In this document: piece after piece, positions 32,697 to 43,215 of the stretch
How positions within the stretch are numbered: the first letter of the stretch is position 1
Layout: every line of letters starts with the position of its first letter
Source of the DNA: Massariosphaeria phaeospora
Taxonomy: Eukaryota; Ascomycota; Dothideomycetes; Pleosporales
Direction of reading: 5' to 3'
Length of the DNA: 64,000 nucleotides
Assembly: GCA_011032825.1 (NCBI GenBank)
Contig: JAADJZ010000007.1
Coordinates: forward strand, 682,001 to 746,000
Notes under the pieces: generated by a model
Databases searched by the model: none
What the model saw: the letters and a program-made list of their open reading frames with translations, nothing else
Told to the model about the DNA's origin: nothing
Made by a program: the position numbers and the translations under genes

Positions 32697-33806
32697 AACC
32701 TGATCGAATGTTCACAGATTCTTACGCGTTCTACTATTGAGTTGATAGCTAACCAAATGGATGAAGGACCTAGTGGGCAAGGGCCATCATTTCAAAAGAC
32801 CGGGGAGAGTGAAGACAGATAGACCTGCTCCGAGCAGACCTGAGGGACTGCTTTGGGCATTGGCATTTTTCTCTTGAAAAGCAGAAGTGGGGCCGAAGGG
32901 CGACGACTTGCATCAGATCCCGCTTGCTGCACGAGCAAACATGTAGCGTTTTATGCTTACAGGAGCAATGTAATTTAGCCAACTTTCCTTGATGACTTAT
33001 TCCATGTCTAGTATGCATGTAATGCGATGTCGTTCTGTCTCCGGGACATTGCCCGAGTAGTGATGACCACAAGCTCATTCTATGACATAGTTTTACTACA
33101 GTACTGGAGAAGTGCTTCCGGCTCTAGGTTCCTGGATTGACTATCTAAATCTTTCCCGTTTGTACGCAGAGTCCTAGTGAGGTGGTTTAGCTACCTAGTT
33201 AGTACTAGTATACCCCTCTGACCTGAATCCTCTTGACAGTCCAGCAGTTGTTAGCAACAAGCCTATAGTTTGCCTGTGTCTTTGCAAAGCCCCCTTGTAT
33301 CTTGTATACTGGGCAATGTCCAAGGAGGGCTTCTTAGGTAACTAGGTGCGCCTCTATCGGCGGGTGGGTGGCGCACTACCTAGGTAAACACCAACTGCAC
33401 CTGCAGGCCGCGTTGCACGTGATCGCCCGATGACCTCAGCGCGTCGGTAAAACTAGCGCCCCGCGCGCTTTCACCAACCCACATCACAGCTTGTTCCTGA
33501 GTTCACCGCTTTGTACATTTCCATCCGGTCGTTTGGCCGGTGGGCCCTTATTTTTACTAGCAAACAGTGTTCACCGGTCTTCTGAAATACGAATAACAGT
33601 CTATGACCGCTGCGCATACCGTGCTGGCCGAACGTAAGTAGACGCGGGCGCTTTCTCACCGTAACAAACGCACAATACACTACAGGCTATTGCAGAGAGT
33701 GGAGTGAATGTGCTAACCGCTCAAGAGACCGCGTAATCTCATACGCGGCGGTCAACTTGGTCTATTGGACAAACGCCTCGCCATTTTTACCTGAGACCGA
33801 CTCACC
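32697..33806. other. Intergenic with repeated CCTAGGT/ACTAGGT motifs, no gene seen
   Basis: 1.1 kb between eIF2B delta and the DUF4211 gene. No open frame with coding character. Palindromic and half-palindromic CTAGG motifs lie at 33191-33200, 33334-33347 and 33377-33386 (TACCTAGGTA). Confidence 0.5.
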
Positions 33807-35432
33807 ATGCCTCAAACGCGATCGCGCAAACGTCAGTCGAGACTTACTTTCTCGCCCACCGCCGTTACTTCGCCACGTCCTACGAAGGCCCCTACAGTCA
33901 GCACGGACGACGAGTTCCCAAGCCGCCCATCCAAGCGACGGAGACTCGGGTTTACCTCTGACAAGGGCTTGCAGCGGAATACAGGTGCGAAACAGAAAAC
34001 GAAGATGTTCGGTGGCTCAGAAAATGAGACGGTCTCATCAGACAGCTCTGGGGAGGATGATGACAACGCACAGGAGGTGGTGGTCACGAAACGGCCACGA
34101 CGCACAGTAGTTATCAATGAAGAGTCGGACGGCGATGACGATATCCAGCCGCGGAGCAAACGGCGTCGGCCCAATAGAACGCCTTCACCGGAACCTGAAG
34201 ACGAGAGCGACAGTGAGGAGCCAGACAACCTCCAAGAAGAGTTAGACTTTCTAAGATCGTCACCTCCAGCGGATAAGGGGCGGTTGAGGAGCACGCAGGC
34301 GAAGCCCAAGGACAAGAGACAGAGAGCTCTCGACGCTTATAAGCGGCGCCGAGCTGCAACCGGCGAGCCATCGTCCTCGGCTGCTACCCCCGGACGTGGT
34401 AGACCGATTATTGTTGAGTCGGATTCTGACCTTTCTGTCATTGACGAACAGGACGGTCCCGATGGTGGAGCAGAGGCCTCTGAAGGAGAAGATGAAGAAG
34501 AAGAAGACGGTGAGGACATCACGACAAATGCACTTGATATGTTCATAGCAGATAACGAGGATGACGAGTTTATCGACGACGACGCAGATGCCCCCATAGG
34601 TGCACCCACCGAGTATTCCGCGCTGCCGATTGAATTCAGCAGTCTTTCCCGCGCCAAGCCTCGAGAGCTATTCAAGTTCGCTGTGGAATGGATGGTCCAC
34701 AAGAAGATCAATCCCGCGTTCGCTGCGAAAGACGAGATCTACGCTCTGACCTTCCGGAAACTCGACGACGAAGTCAAAGGTTTGGCAAACTCGAAATATT
34801 CTTCTGCCGCCTGGACAACAGACTTCACTCGTGCCATACGAGCGAGGCCCGATATCGAAATTCATGAGATACCCCAATCACACAAGGATGTCCTAACGGC
34901 ACATTGTGAGGCCTGCAATCGAAAGTCGCATCCTGCAAGCTTCGAAGTCTTGCTAAAGGGCAAACCATACCATGAAGAGAGCCTCGAGCCCCTAGCCGAC
35001 GACTCCGACTCTGAGTCCGAACCCGAACCCGACTCGGATATCTCCTCAGCCGACGAATCTGAAACCAATCTCAACGGAGAAAAACCTACCTTGAATGCTT
35101 CCGGCGAGCGCCTCCCGCCCGAATCAAAAGTCTTCTCGCTAGGCTCGACGTGCAAAGCAAACGCGCAGATGGCACACACGCTCCGCCACTGGCGCTACCA
35201 CCTCAACTCCTGGGTCGTCGACTACCTTGTCATAGAAGGGCATTGCACTCCCGAGAAGCTTGTCGAGCGCGATTCCTGGAGTGTGAGGAAACGCACCAAG
35301 TACGCGAACAAGATTGTCGACCGCATGGAGGAACGCGGCGAGATTAAGAAACTGCACCGGCTGTACAAGGATCAAGTCCAGTATGCTTCGGAGACGTCGA
35401 ATGATTATAAGCATGGTTGGGGCCGGCGTTAG
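33807..35432 (+). CDS. DUF4211-domain nuclear protein
   Basis: A single exon of 541 aa. The first 250 residues are disordered, with several basic nuclear-localisation-type clusters (RSRKRQ, PSKRRR, RSKRRRP) alternating with acidic Ser/Asp/Glu runs, typical of chromatin proteins. The DUF4211 domain begins about residue 265: LPIEFSSLSRAKPRELFKFA, VHKKINPAF and AIRARPDIEIHEI, followed by a cysteine/histidine pair region HCEACNRKSHPA. A C-terminal segment contains LRHWRYHLNSWVVDYL. The molecular function of the family is unknown; nuclear location is inferred from composition. Confidence 0.88.
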   Translation: MPQTRSRKRQSRLTFSPTAVTSPRPTKAPTVSTDDEFPSRPSKRRRLGFTSDKGLQRNTGAKQKTKMFGGSENETVSSDSSGEDDDNAQEVVVTKRPRRTVVINEESDGDDDIQPRSKRRRPNRTPSPEPEDESDSEEPDNLQEELDFLRSSPPADKGRLRSTQAKPKDKRQRALDAYKRRRAATGEPSSSAATPGRGRPIIVESDSDLSVIDEQDGPDGGAEASEGEDEEEEDGEDITTNALDMFIADNEDDEFIDDDADAPIGAPTEYSALPIEFSSLSRAKPRELFKFAVEWMVHKKINPAFAAKDEIYALTFRKLDDEVKGLANSKYSSAAWTTDFTRAIRARPDIEIHEIPQSHKDVLTAHCEACNRKSHPASFEVLLKGKPYHEESLEPLADDSDSESEPEPDSDISSADESETNLNGEKPTLNASGERLPPESKVFSLGSTCKANAQMAHTLRHWRYHLNSWVVDYLVIEGHCTPEKLVERDSWSVRKRTKYANKIVDRMEERGEIKKLHRLYKDQVQYASETSNDYKHGWGRR

Positions 35433-35913
35433 AAGCGCGACTTCCCACTATGGAGAACGTGCAAGACTTTAGGGACCGGCAGGTGACACTGGAGATGATG
35501 GAATGCTCATTGGTGGTATCGGGCGATGAGCGAATAGCGTGTTCTATTGATCTGGAGTCATTGACTTGGATACGGCTTTGGATACCCACATAATTCTCAT
35601 TGATTGTCGATAGCCACTAATAACGGCCGAGCATGTTCGTGTTTCTCAACGGACGTAGACCTTTGCCTACTTTGCATATAAGATTCTGCATGGACGTGGC
35701 AACAAGGACCTTCACATAGAGACTCCAAAACGGAGTTGATCGAGATTGAACTCTCGACATCATAAGGGTTTATTGAAGAGCTGGGTATAAAGCCTGGCTC
35801 TCAAGTCTATCTACTGGTATTCCGCACATGCTTGAAGCTATCTAACCTTGCCGAGTGCGTCTGTCTGGTCATTATATCGTTCGTAATCCCACCATACCAT
35901 GGTATGCAGGGTT
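35433..35913. other. Convergent intergenic region, no gene seen
   Basis: About 480 bp between converging stop codons, probably 3' UTRs. Confidence 0.45.
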
Positions 35914-37055
35914 TTATGCCGCAGTCTTTTTCGCTTCCTCGCCATTTTTGACATCTAGTTTCGCTACGTCGCTGGCGAGGCTTGAATCAGCGTCTTCCAC
36001 ATAGGCGGCTTTACTATTAGTGTCGACTGGAACAGGGGTGTCATCCGTTTTCGAGTCGGCAACAGCACCATTGGCTCCATGTCCACCTACGCTCTTTTCA
36101 TCACCGCCCCAAAGATAGACCTCGTTCTCTCCAATGAGCTTGCCAGCAGTCTCCCAGCGCTCCTTTCTCTCCTTTCTCCGTTGCGCGGCCAGCTCAGCGA
36201 GTGCTGGCCAGTACACGCTGTGGTCGTACTGGAAATCGGCTTCGCCACCGGCGTTCTTCATGAGCTGTGATGAGGGAACGTGATCGATGAGTGGCTCGTT
36301 ATAGCGCATTTTCGTTTTCGTGACGGGGTCGATGAAAGGCCCAACTAACTTGAGGAAGACGGTGATGTACCACGGCACTATGAATGGTGGTTAGCGCCCA
36401 ATTCAAGCTCTCCAAGCGGGGCCTCAAGCTTACAGTGCGTGATTAGTGCCCTGCCCAACCGTTCCGGATAATGGTTCTGCAAGATATGTAGGACTTCTCG
36501 TGCGGTGCCGATGGGAGGCTGAGATCCTGAGCTCGAGTTGCGGAAATCGATCAACAAGGCCAATGACTCCTGACCCGGCGGTGCAACGTCCAAAGTCCGC
36601 TCTAGCATATACACCAAATGCTGTACCTGCTTGGGACTGTTCTTCGTGTTCTGCTTGTTCGGCAACAGGTACAAGCACGGTCTGCCCTCCTTGTCGTAGC
36701 CCAGGAATACCTGCTTTCCGGTCGCATTCTCCTCTGAGATATAGTCGGCAGTGAAACCGTCCGTGCCGTATTCACGGCGCCAGACCAGACTGTCTTGCAG
36801 CCGTTTTATTGCTTGCGGCAGCGTCCATTTGGTGGCTCGAAGATATCTCAGAAGGCATTGACGGGTAAGCCACATGCGCTCGTCGTCGGTGAGAGGTGCT
36901 TTGTCAACCCCTTTGGCGGATGTTGGCAGCGTTTCCCATGATTTGGCGGCTGTGAGGAGTTCGTCGTATTTGGTTTGCTGTTCGGCGGTGAGGGGAGCGG
37001 GTGCTGCGGGTGTACAGCCGGCTGCTGGCTCGGGGAAGGGTTTGAGGACAGACAT
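35914..37055 (-). CDS. Sec14-like phosphatidylinositol transfer protein (CRAL-TRIO, Pdr16/17-like)
   Basis: Exon 1 is 36434-37055 and exon 2 is 35914-36377 (56-nt intron), giving 361 aa. A CRAL-TRIO N-terminal helical part (WLTRQCLLRYLRATKWTLPQAI) is followed by the lipid-binding lobe (KEGRPCLYLLPNKQN, ALLIDFRN, VLHILQNHYPERLGRALI). After the junction comes LPWYITVFLKLVGPFIDPVTK, the hydrophobic gate region, with HVPSSQLMKNAGGEADF. It would move phosphatidylinositol between membranes and support phosphoinositide synthesis. The nearest yeast relatives by layout are Pdr16/Pdr17. An upstream in-frame start at 37160 is possible; 37055 was chosen for family length. The acidic C-terminal 70 residues are low complexity. 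Confidence 0.88.
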
Positions 37056-37329
37056 TGGGTCGACTGGGTAGCAGTGATCAAGTACTCCGTAGGTGGGGGA
37101 GCAATTGACTCTATAAAGATTCTTATGTTGTTGATTGGAGAAAGGGATTGACGTGAACAATTAATCCCGACGCCGATTGCGTCCCACGGCCCCGGTCGAC
37201 GCTAGCCAGGCCGAGACTAGCCCGCCACTTCAACGAGGAACGCGTCCGCGTCTCCGCGTCGCGTCCAACAGCCGTCTCAACTCCAGACCAGATCCGAACT
37301 TCACTTCCAACCAGATCTACAACACGATT
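37056..37329. promoter_or_regulatory. Compact divergent promoter Sec14-like / POL12
   Basis: Only 274 bp separate the two start codons. No TATA box is evident. Confidence 0.5.
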
Positions 37330-39580
37330 ATGGAGCACTCTACTACAGAGCTTACTGAGCGCTTCGAACGCTACTGCAGCACCAAGGACAATGAAATACC
37401 CTCCGATATCCTCAGCGAGCTGCGGTTAATGCTACGCTTGTACTCCATCTCACCCGAAGAGCTAGATTTCAAATGGCAGGCATACAGCATGAAGATGGGC
37501 GGAGAGGACAACAAGCTGGACCTGAAATCTGCGCGGGATTTCAAGAAGAATATCCAGGACGCATTGGAGAGGGAAAGCAGAAGCAAGGCTCAGGCGCGGA
37601 ACGACACAAAGAGGGTCGCACCGACACCGAGGGCGAGCGGAAAGGGTGGCGATGTTTTCGACATGTAGGCGAATTGAGGAGACGTTTGTGGAAGAGCAAT
37701 GGCTAATAGCGATCAGGCTAGATGGACTGGTACCGAACACCCCTCGTACTGGAGCGCTGAGCGGGGTGAACGGCAGCACAGTAAAGCGCAAATCGAACTT
37801 CGGTACCCCTACAAGTAAGGCTAGCAAGAGCCATGAGATGAGTTCGCCGGGTGGGATATTCACTCCCAAAGGCGAGACCAATGGTGGACCGTAAGATATC
37901 CTTCACAGGCTTCTTTACCTCTACTAACACTACTCTTAGCGCCTTTGATTTTGCGTCCCGCGGAAACGCTGGTGATATCTCTGAGCAACTAAACGGCCAT
38001 ATACCTATCCCCGATGCCCCCGAAGAACCTCCCGCTGATGCGCGCATCAAGCTCAAAGCGAACACGGACATGTCCAAATTCTCCTACAAGACAATGGCAA
38101 TGAAGCTCTCAGAAGCCTCCGAAGTCCTCGATGACCGCATCGAAGAGTTCATTCACCTGTTGCAAGAGCATCTGAAACTAGAAGACAGCGCTTTCGGCAA
38201 CCCTTCGGACCCGTCGCCCAACGAAATTATAGCTGTGGGACGAATCGCTTCGGATACCAGCGAAACAAAATTGAAGTCTTCGTCCATTGTGCTAGAAGGC
38301 TCTCGTCGCTGGGGCTCAGGCCGGAGAATACCACTCGAACTCGAAGCCCTCACGTCATACAATTTCTTCCCCGGTCAGATCATGGCACTGCGCGGCACTA
38401 ATGCCTCAGGCAAAGCATTCTACGTCTCTGAGATCCTGTCTCTGCCACTTCTAAATCAACCAGCTTCTAAGCCCACCGAGCTCGACGGGTTCAACGCGAA
38501 ATACCTGGACACGCCGGAGTCCGATCCTTCCAACGCTCGTCCTCTAACACTTTACATAGCATCCGGACCTTACACTACAGACGAGAATCTTGATTTCGCA
38601 CCGCTCCAGGCCTTACTCGATAATGCAGCATCTTCATGCGCCGATGCAGTTATTTTGGTGGGACCCTTTCTCGACGCAGAGCATCCGCTCATTCGAACAG
38701 GCGACTTCGATATCCCAACCCACCTGACAAACCCAGACCAAGCGACAATGACGGATCTCTTCCGTCACCACATTTCCTCCACGCTACAATCATTCACACA
38801 GCGCGTCCCAACTTGTAACGTCATCCTCGTCCCCAGCTTACGAGACGCACACCACCACCACGCCTCATTCCCACAAGACAAGTTCATCAAGAAAGAGCTC
38901 GGTCTCGGCCCAGCCGGGAAACTGGTGCAGTGCGTCACCAATCCCATGACACTGAGCATGAACGAGTTCGTAGTCGGCATGAGCTCGCTCGACACCTTGG
39001 ACATGCTGCGCCGCGAAGAGCTCGTAGGCGGCAGAGCTAGAACCATCAACTTGTACGAAAGAGGCGCGAGGAATGTCGTTGAGCAACGGAACTTCCTCCC
39101 TGTTTTTCCACCTACGGGCCGCGAGAAACTGAACGCTCCTGCGCCGGTCACGGAGACACTGTTCGCGAACGGAGAGCCCAAGGAGACAAAGGAAGGAGAA
39201 GAAGTAGAAGAGGAGCAGGGGCCAAGCCCGTTCTTGCCTTTGGGAACGATGTTGGATACGAGCTATTTGAAACTAGGCGAGATGTTGAATGTACGGCCTG
39301 ATATCTTGATTACGCCGAGTGTGCTCCAGGGATGCGTCAAGGTAAGCATTTTTACCATTATTCTCCACGGTTGTCGCATATCAGTACTAACTCGTGGGTC
39401 CAGGTCGTAGAATCTGTGCTCGTTATCAACCCGGGAACTTTAAGCAAGCGACGAGCAGCGGGTACCTACGCGCGGATGGTTGTGCAACCGGCTACTGTCA
39501 CCGATGAGGAGAGGGAAAAGGGTGTAATGGTCACACATAGGCTCTGGGAACGAGCTAGGGTCGACATAGTGAAAATATGA
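37330..39580 (+). CDS. POL12: DNA polymerase alpha-primase subunit B
   Basis: Four exons, 37330-37664, 37717-37890, 37940-39341 and 39404-39580 (introns 52, 49 and 62 nt), give 695 aa, normal for Pol12. The N-terminal helical domain (TERFERYCSTKDN, LDFKWQAYSMKMG) is followed by a disordered linker with NTPRTG-type possible Cdk sites. The OB fold is around VGRIASDTSETKLKSSS and YNFFPGQIMALRG. The inactive phosphoesterase domain has LTLYIASGPYTTDENLDF, DAVILVGPFLDAEHPLI, VILVPSLRDAHHHH and VTNPMTLSMNE. The last exon contains VINPGTLSKRRAAGTYARM. It is the regulatory subunit that ties primase and the catalytic subunit together at replication origins and at telomeres. Confidence 0.95.
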
Positions 39581-40131
39581 TCGCAGATGTATGTTGGGGA
39601 ACACCTGGATTTCGAGTTTGGATAATTGCCTGGGCATCGCGATAGGCGTCGCTGTGTGTTTGGATAGCAATGCTCACATAAAGCCTGTCAAAGTTGTACA
39701 AACTCATCACAATATTTTCTTCATGCTAGTTGTAGGACTCGTTGCCCAATTAGTAATGTATACTGGCACTCTGTGAACCCAGCCACAACGCCATATAGGT
39801 AGCCTTGGCATTCTCTGTGGATGATATGAACGAAGACGACGAATGTGATGCTCAAGGTGTCACGAGATGGAGGTTTTAGCCACATGAGAAATTCCGATGG
39901 CAGGTCGCGACCTAGTAATCGTGTTGTGAATTCAGGATAGATTTTTGTCATCGAACTCAACCCTGTCCGTGAATTGAAGAAAAGTCCCCAGAAATCAGGA
40001 GACCAGCAATGCATATTCGCCGTTCCGATACTCTCCGTAGCCCCGAACATCCATGCTCGCTCGAGTCATCAGGTTGTCATTGAATTCACCATCGCGCCCT
40101 CCCCGTATCGTCCGTCGCACCAGCGTTGGAT
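39581..40131. other. Convergent intergenic region, no gene seen
   Basis: About 550 bp between the POL12 stop and the RPS29 stop. Short frames on both strands lack domain character. Confidence 0.45.
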
Positions 40132-40528
40132 TTATCGGTGCTGTTTGATTATCAGCCTCGGCTCAAATGCAGTCTTTGTGTTTCGTTTCGGGATGTAGTA
40201 GGGATTGCGTGCTCGTTTGGCATAGCAATAGGGTGGAGGATCCCGTACCTTGACGAAACCGATGTCGGCGGCCTTTTCCCTGAAGCACTGACGGCAGAGG
40301 TTGAGGCCGTACTTGCGGACGAGCCCAGCGGGATGCGTGCAGACGCGGCTATAGCGATCCTCGTTAGCATATGCCCTGCGTAGTCCAACATCTCCCCTTA
40401 TAACTCCACTCCCAAAGATCCCCAGTCTATATTTCTAGCAACTGCACTCGGCGAGTATGGACGTACCATTGGCGGGCGCCCTTGCCGTAGGTGCGCGGTC
40501 GCGAGTACCAGACGGATTCGTGAGACAT
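40132..40528 (-). CDS. RPS29: 40S ribosomal protein S29 (uS14)
   Basis: Exons 40467-40528, 40249-40348 and 40132-40140 (introns 118 and 108 nt) give exactly 56 aa, the family length. The protein reads [20 protein letters not shown], then C-RVC, a [20 protein letters not shown] segment, and ends KHR. The four zinc-binding cysteines occur as two CxxC pairs. The last coding exon is 9 nt (His-Arg-stop), preceded by AAACAG. The gene is invisible to a minimum-ORF-length filter. Introns about twice the local norm are usual for fungal ribosomal-protein genes. Confidence 0.95.
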
Positions 40529-41208
40529 GATGGGTGGTTGTGTGGGGTGGTGGTTCTCGTTTTGCTGTTCGGCGGTTTAGATTAGCTGCGTGCATTGAAA
40601 TTTGTCTGCATAGCAGAAAGGGCTTCCTACAGAATCGAGTGCTCACGGGCGGTATCGTTGGGCGGGCGTTGGCGCTGTCGTTCACGAAGTTCGGGAGTTG
40701 AGGGTCGCGAGATTAATTTTGGCGGCCAGGTGTGGAGGCTCGGCGAAACCCCGGCGCGGCTGCCTAAGCGAGACGTGGAACACAGTGCACACTGCACACG
40801 GATATGCCCATTACTAAATAGTAATTACTTAGTAATTACTAATTTAGTAATAGAGCTGAAAATAAATAATTTAGTAATTACTAACTTTTGCTATAATCGA
40901 TGCATCCTGGTACTTGCCGAATTGGGCAATTTCTAACTTCCTCGCCTTGTAGAGCTTGAAATCTGAGTACGCTTAAATGTATCTCCATGATCGTGTCTCC
41001 CAATTCAACAAATACAAAAGATTTCGCAAGCTGCTGCTTAAGCGACAAGTACCTCGTTCGATCGATCTCAGTCAATAACATGACAAATGTTGAATGGTTG
41101 AATGTTGATTAACATTATGAATACGGAGCGGTTTATTTACAGTGCGGAAAAACATGAGAAATCTAGTGCAAGGTATCTATCCCCATCCTGTTTTGGATCC
41201 GAGAACAT
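40529..41208. other. Intergenic with AT-rich palindrome cluster
   Basis: About 680 bp upstream of RPS29 and downstream of the secreted-protein gene. No coding frame is supported. It contains the palindromic TAATTA cluster listed separately and the RPS29 promoter. Confidence 0.5.
40829..40884. repeat. Two copies of the 14-bp perfect palindrome TTAGTAATTACTAA
   Basis: Copies lie at 40829-40842 and 40871-40884, with degenerate half copies at 40811-40828 and 40842-40851. The block is far richer in A and T than its surroundings and lies 300-360 bp upstream of the RPS29 start. The TAATTA core matches homeodomain-type sites. It could also be a remnant of a small inverted-repeat element. Confidence 0.85.
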
Positions 41209-43215
41209 TTACATCGGCTCAGCACGGCTCATCAGCTCGTTGCCCAAACCAAGCTCGCCCCGTCTCTTTCTCCGCGCCGCGGTCGGCGCCGTAACCAATG
41301 CGCTCTTGCCGCGTAAGTCAGACAAGCACTGCACGTTTGTCGGCTGTGCGACGCTGCGTGAAGAGTACGACCATCGCCCGCCACCCGAGCTCGTCATGGC
41401 CAACCGTCTTGCGCCGTTGTTGAGCAGCAAAGTCATGCCCTTGTTGTCGCCATTAACGACGTTGGAATGGCATGTCACGCTGATTGTTCCAGATTGGCGC
41501 GACTCCCAGGAGTAGGTGTCGAGCGTTACGACATCATCTGCAGTAGGGCTGACTCTGACTGTGATTGTTGCCTTGCTGGTGCTGGTGGTGTTGGACTTGC
41601 GGCTGATCTTGAGTTCAAACGTCAGGGGAGTCTCTGCAGTGACTTTAGGCGCAGTGAATGTGGCGGTCGGTTGAGCAGCATTTACAATGCTGACTGCGGG
41701 CGCAGAGCTCGAGCTCTTGGTATAGGTCCAGTTGTAGACCAGGTCATCGCTTGGTATGCCCTGGACTGTGTTGGAACCCAAAAGACGAATCTGAGCTCCT
41801 CCGATTTGTACAGCTGAAATTGAGGCAATGGCCGCGACGGGGTCTGATGTTACTGGCTCATTCGGTATATTGCTGCAATCCGGTCCAGCACCTGAAGGAG
41901 CAGGACCCGGGAAAGGAGACAAACGGCCAAAGCGCTGGCCGTCAAGGAAATCGCCCTGTGCAATTCCACGGATATCAGTGAATAGCAATGGTGGCGGCTC
42001 GGTTCCAGGCAAATCGACTTCGGGAAAGATCCATTCGCCAACAGCCTGGACAATTTGACCAGCCTGAATACCATCCGCTGTCTCAATGACTGGGGTATTG
42101 ACTTTGACCAAATACTCGCGAGTGTACGGGGCACGACCAACGGTATCGAGACGCGCTTCGAATTTACAACGCTCCTCCTGTCGGGGTGTGGCAGTACCGA
42201 TCTGACGGTATGTCTCCTCTCCTGTGCAAGGATCTACCTCAATGGCGCTGATGCTGACCGTAGCTCCAGGGCAGCTTGACAAGAAGCCGATGACCTAGAA
42301 TGGTATGAGTTGATGTGGTTACAGGTAGACGGCTGACTTACACGAATATCTGCAACTTCTACGTTGGGCGCATTGTCAGGGATACCAACAAGCATGTCTT
42401 CCACCCGAATGTAATTAGGGACCGTATCAGACGCCACAGTTGTGGCTTGGACATTGATAGCAACGATTGACCAAGCGAGAATATTGTCACCGTCCAGGAC
42501 ACCCGAATATTCGATGAAGTCTCCAACGCGGAAAGGTACCATCTTTAATGGATCTTGGGGGGCAAAGTTTGTTGCCCCAGTCGGACGGTTGGACGCTGGG
42601 CATTTCTCGTCGGTGCTGCTTCGAGGGATGCACATGGGGAATCCAGAGAAAGCAGTAATACTTGGACTTGAGCCATCTGCCAGGAATAGTGGGTGTGGGC
42701 TGTTGTCGAGCTTCGCAGAGAATGTTCCATTAAGATCATTGATTCTGACAGTGGGCCCACCGCGGATCTTCAGAGTTCCGTCGAAGTTGACTTGTTCGAT
42801 GTAACCCTGGCTGCCCTCAAGGCCGAATCGGGCGCTCAGTTGTATCTGTCCAGCAATGGCCTGGCCATCAATGACGTTGCCTGCCACAACGATTTCATAT
42901 CCGCTAGCTTTGGCGCCACACAGTTGAGGAAATGGCACCCAGGCGACTGGAAACTGAACTATCATGTTCTTTGGGACCTTGATGTTGAATCCATTAACCT
43001 TGATGAAGCCGCCTGAATTATATTCGGACGGGTTGTCGACAGTGCATCTAGGAAATGGTCAGTATCGAATATGTGTGTATGGCCTAGTAGATTACTAACC
43101 CTGAGGCTTCAAGACCGCCATCGACTAGAAACGGGATGGTGGACGGAATGGGGGTCCCAGCGAGGCCTAACGTAGCTAACGAAAACAGAGATAGAATCTG
43201 TGAGAAACGGGGCAT
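41209..43215 (-). CDS. Secreted protein with PKD-like domain, function unknown
   Basis: Three exons, 43100-43215, 42342-43047 and 41209-42294 (introns 52 and 47 nt), give 635 aa. The signal peptide is MPRFSQILSLFSLATLGLAG. A beta-rich N-terminal part of about 260 residues contains several cysteines (EASGCTVDN, PQLCGAKASG, FPMCIPR) and OB-like segments (VGDFIEYSGVL). Residues about 400-510 look like a PKD/Ig-like beta-sandwich (ISAVQIGGAQIRL, VYNWTYTKSS, PTATFTAPKVTAETPLTFEL). A last beta-rich stretch ends in a basic RRKRRGELG site near the C-terminus that a Kex2-type protease could cut. No catalytic motif is visible. I do not recognise a named family; extracellular location is inferred from the signal peptide. 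Confidence 0.8.
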
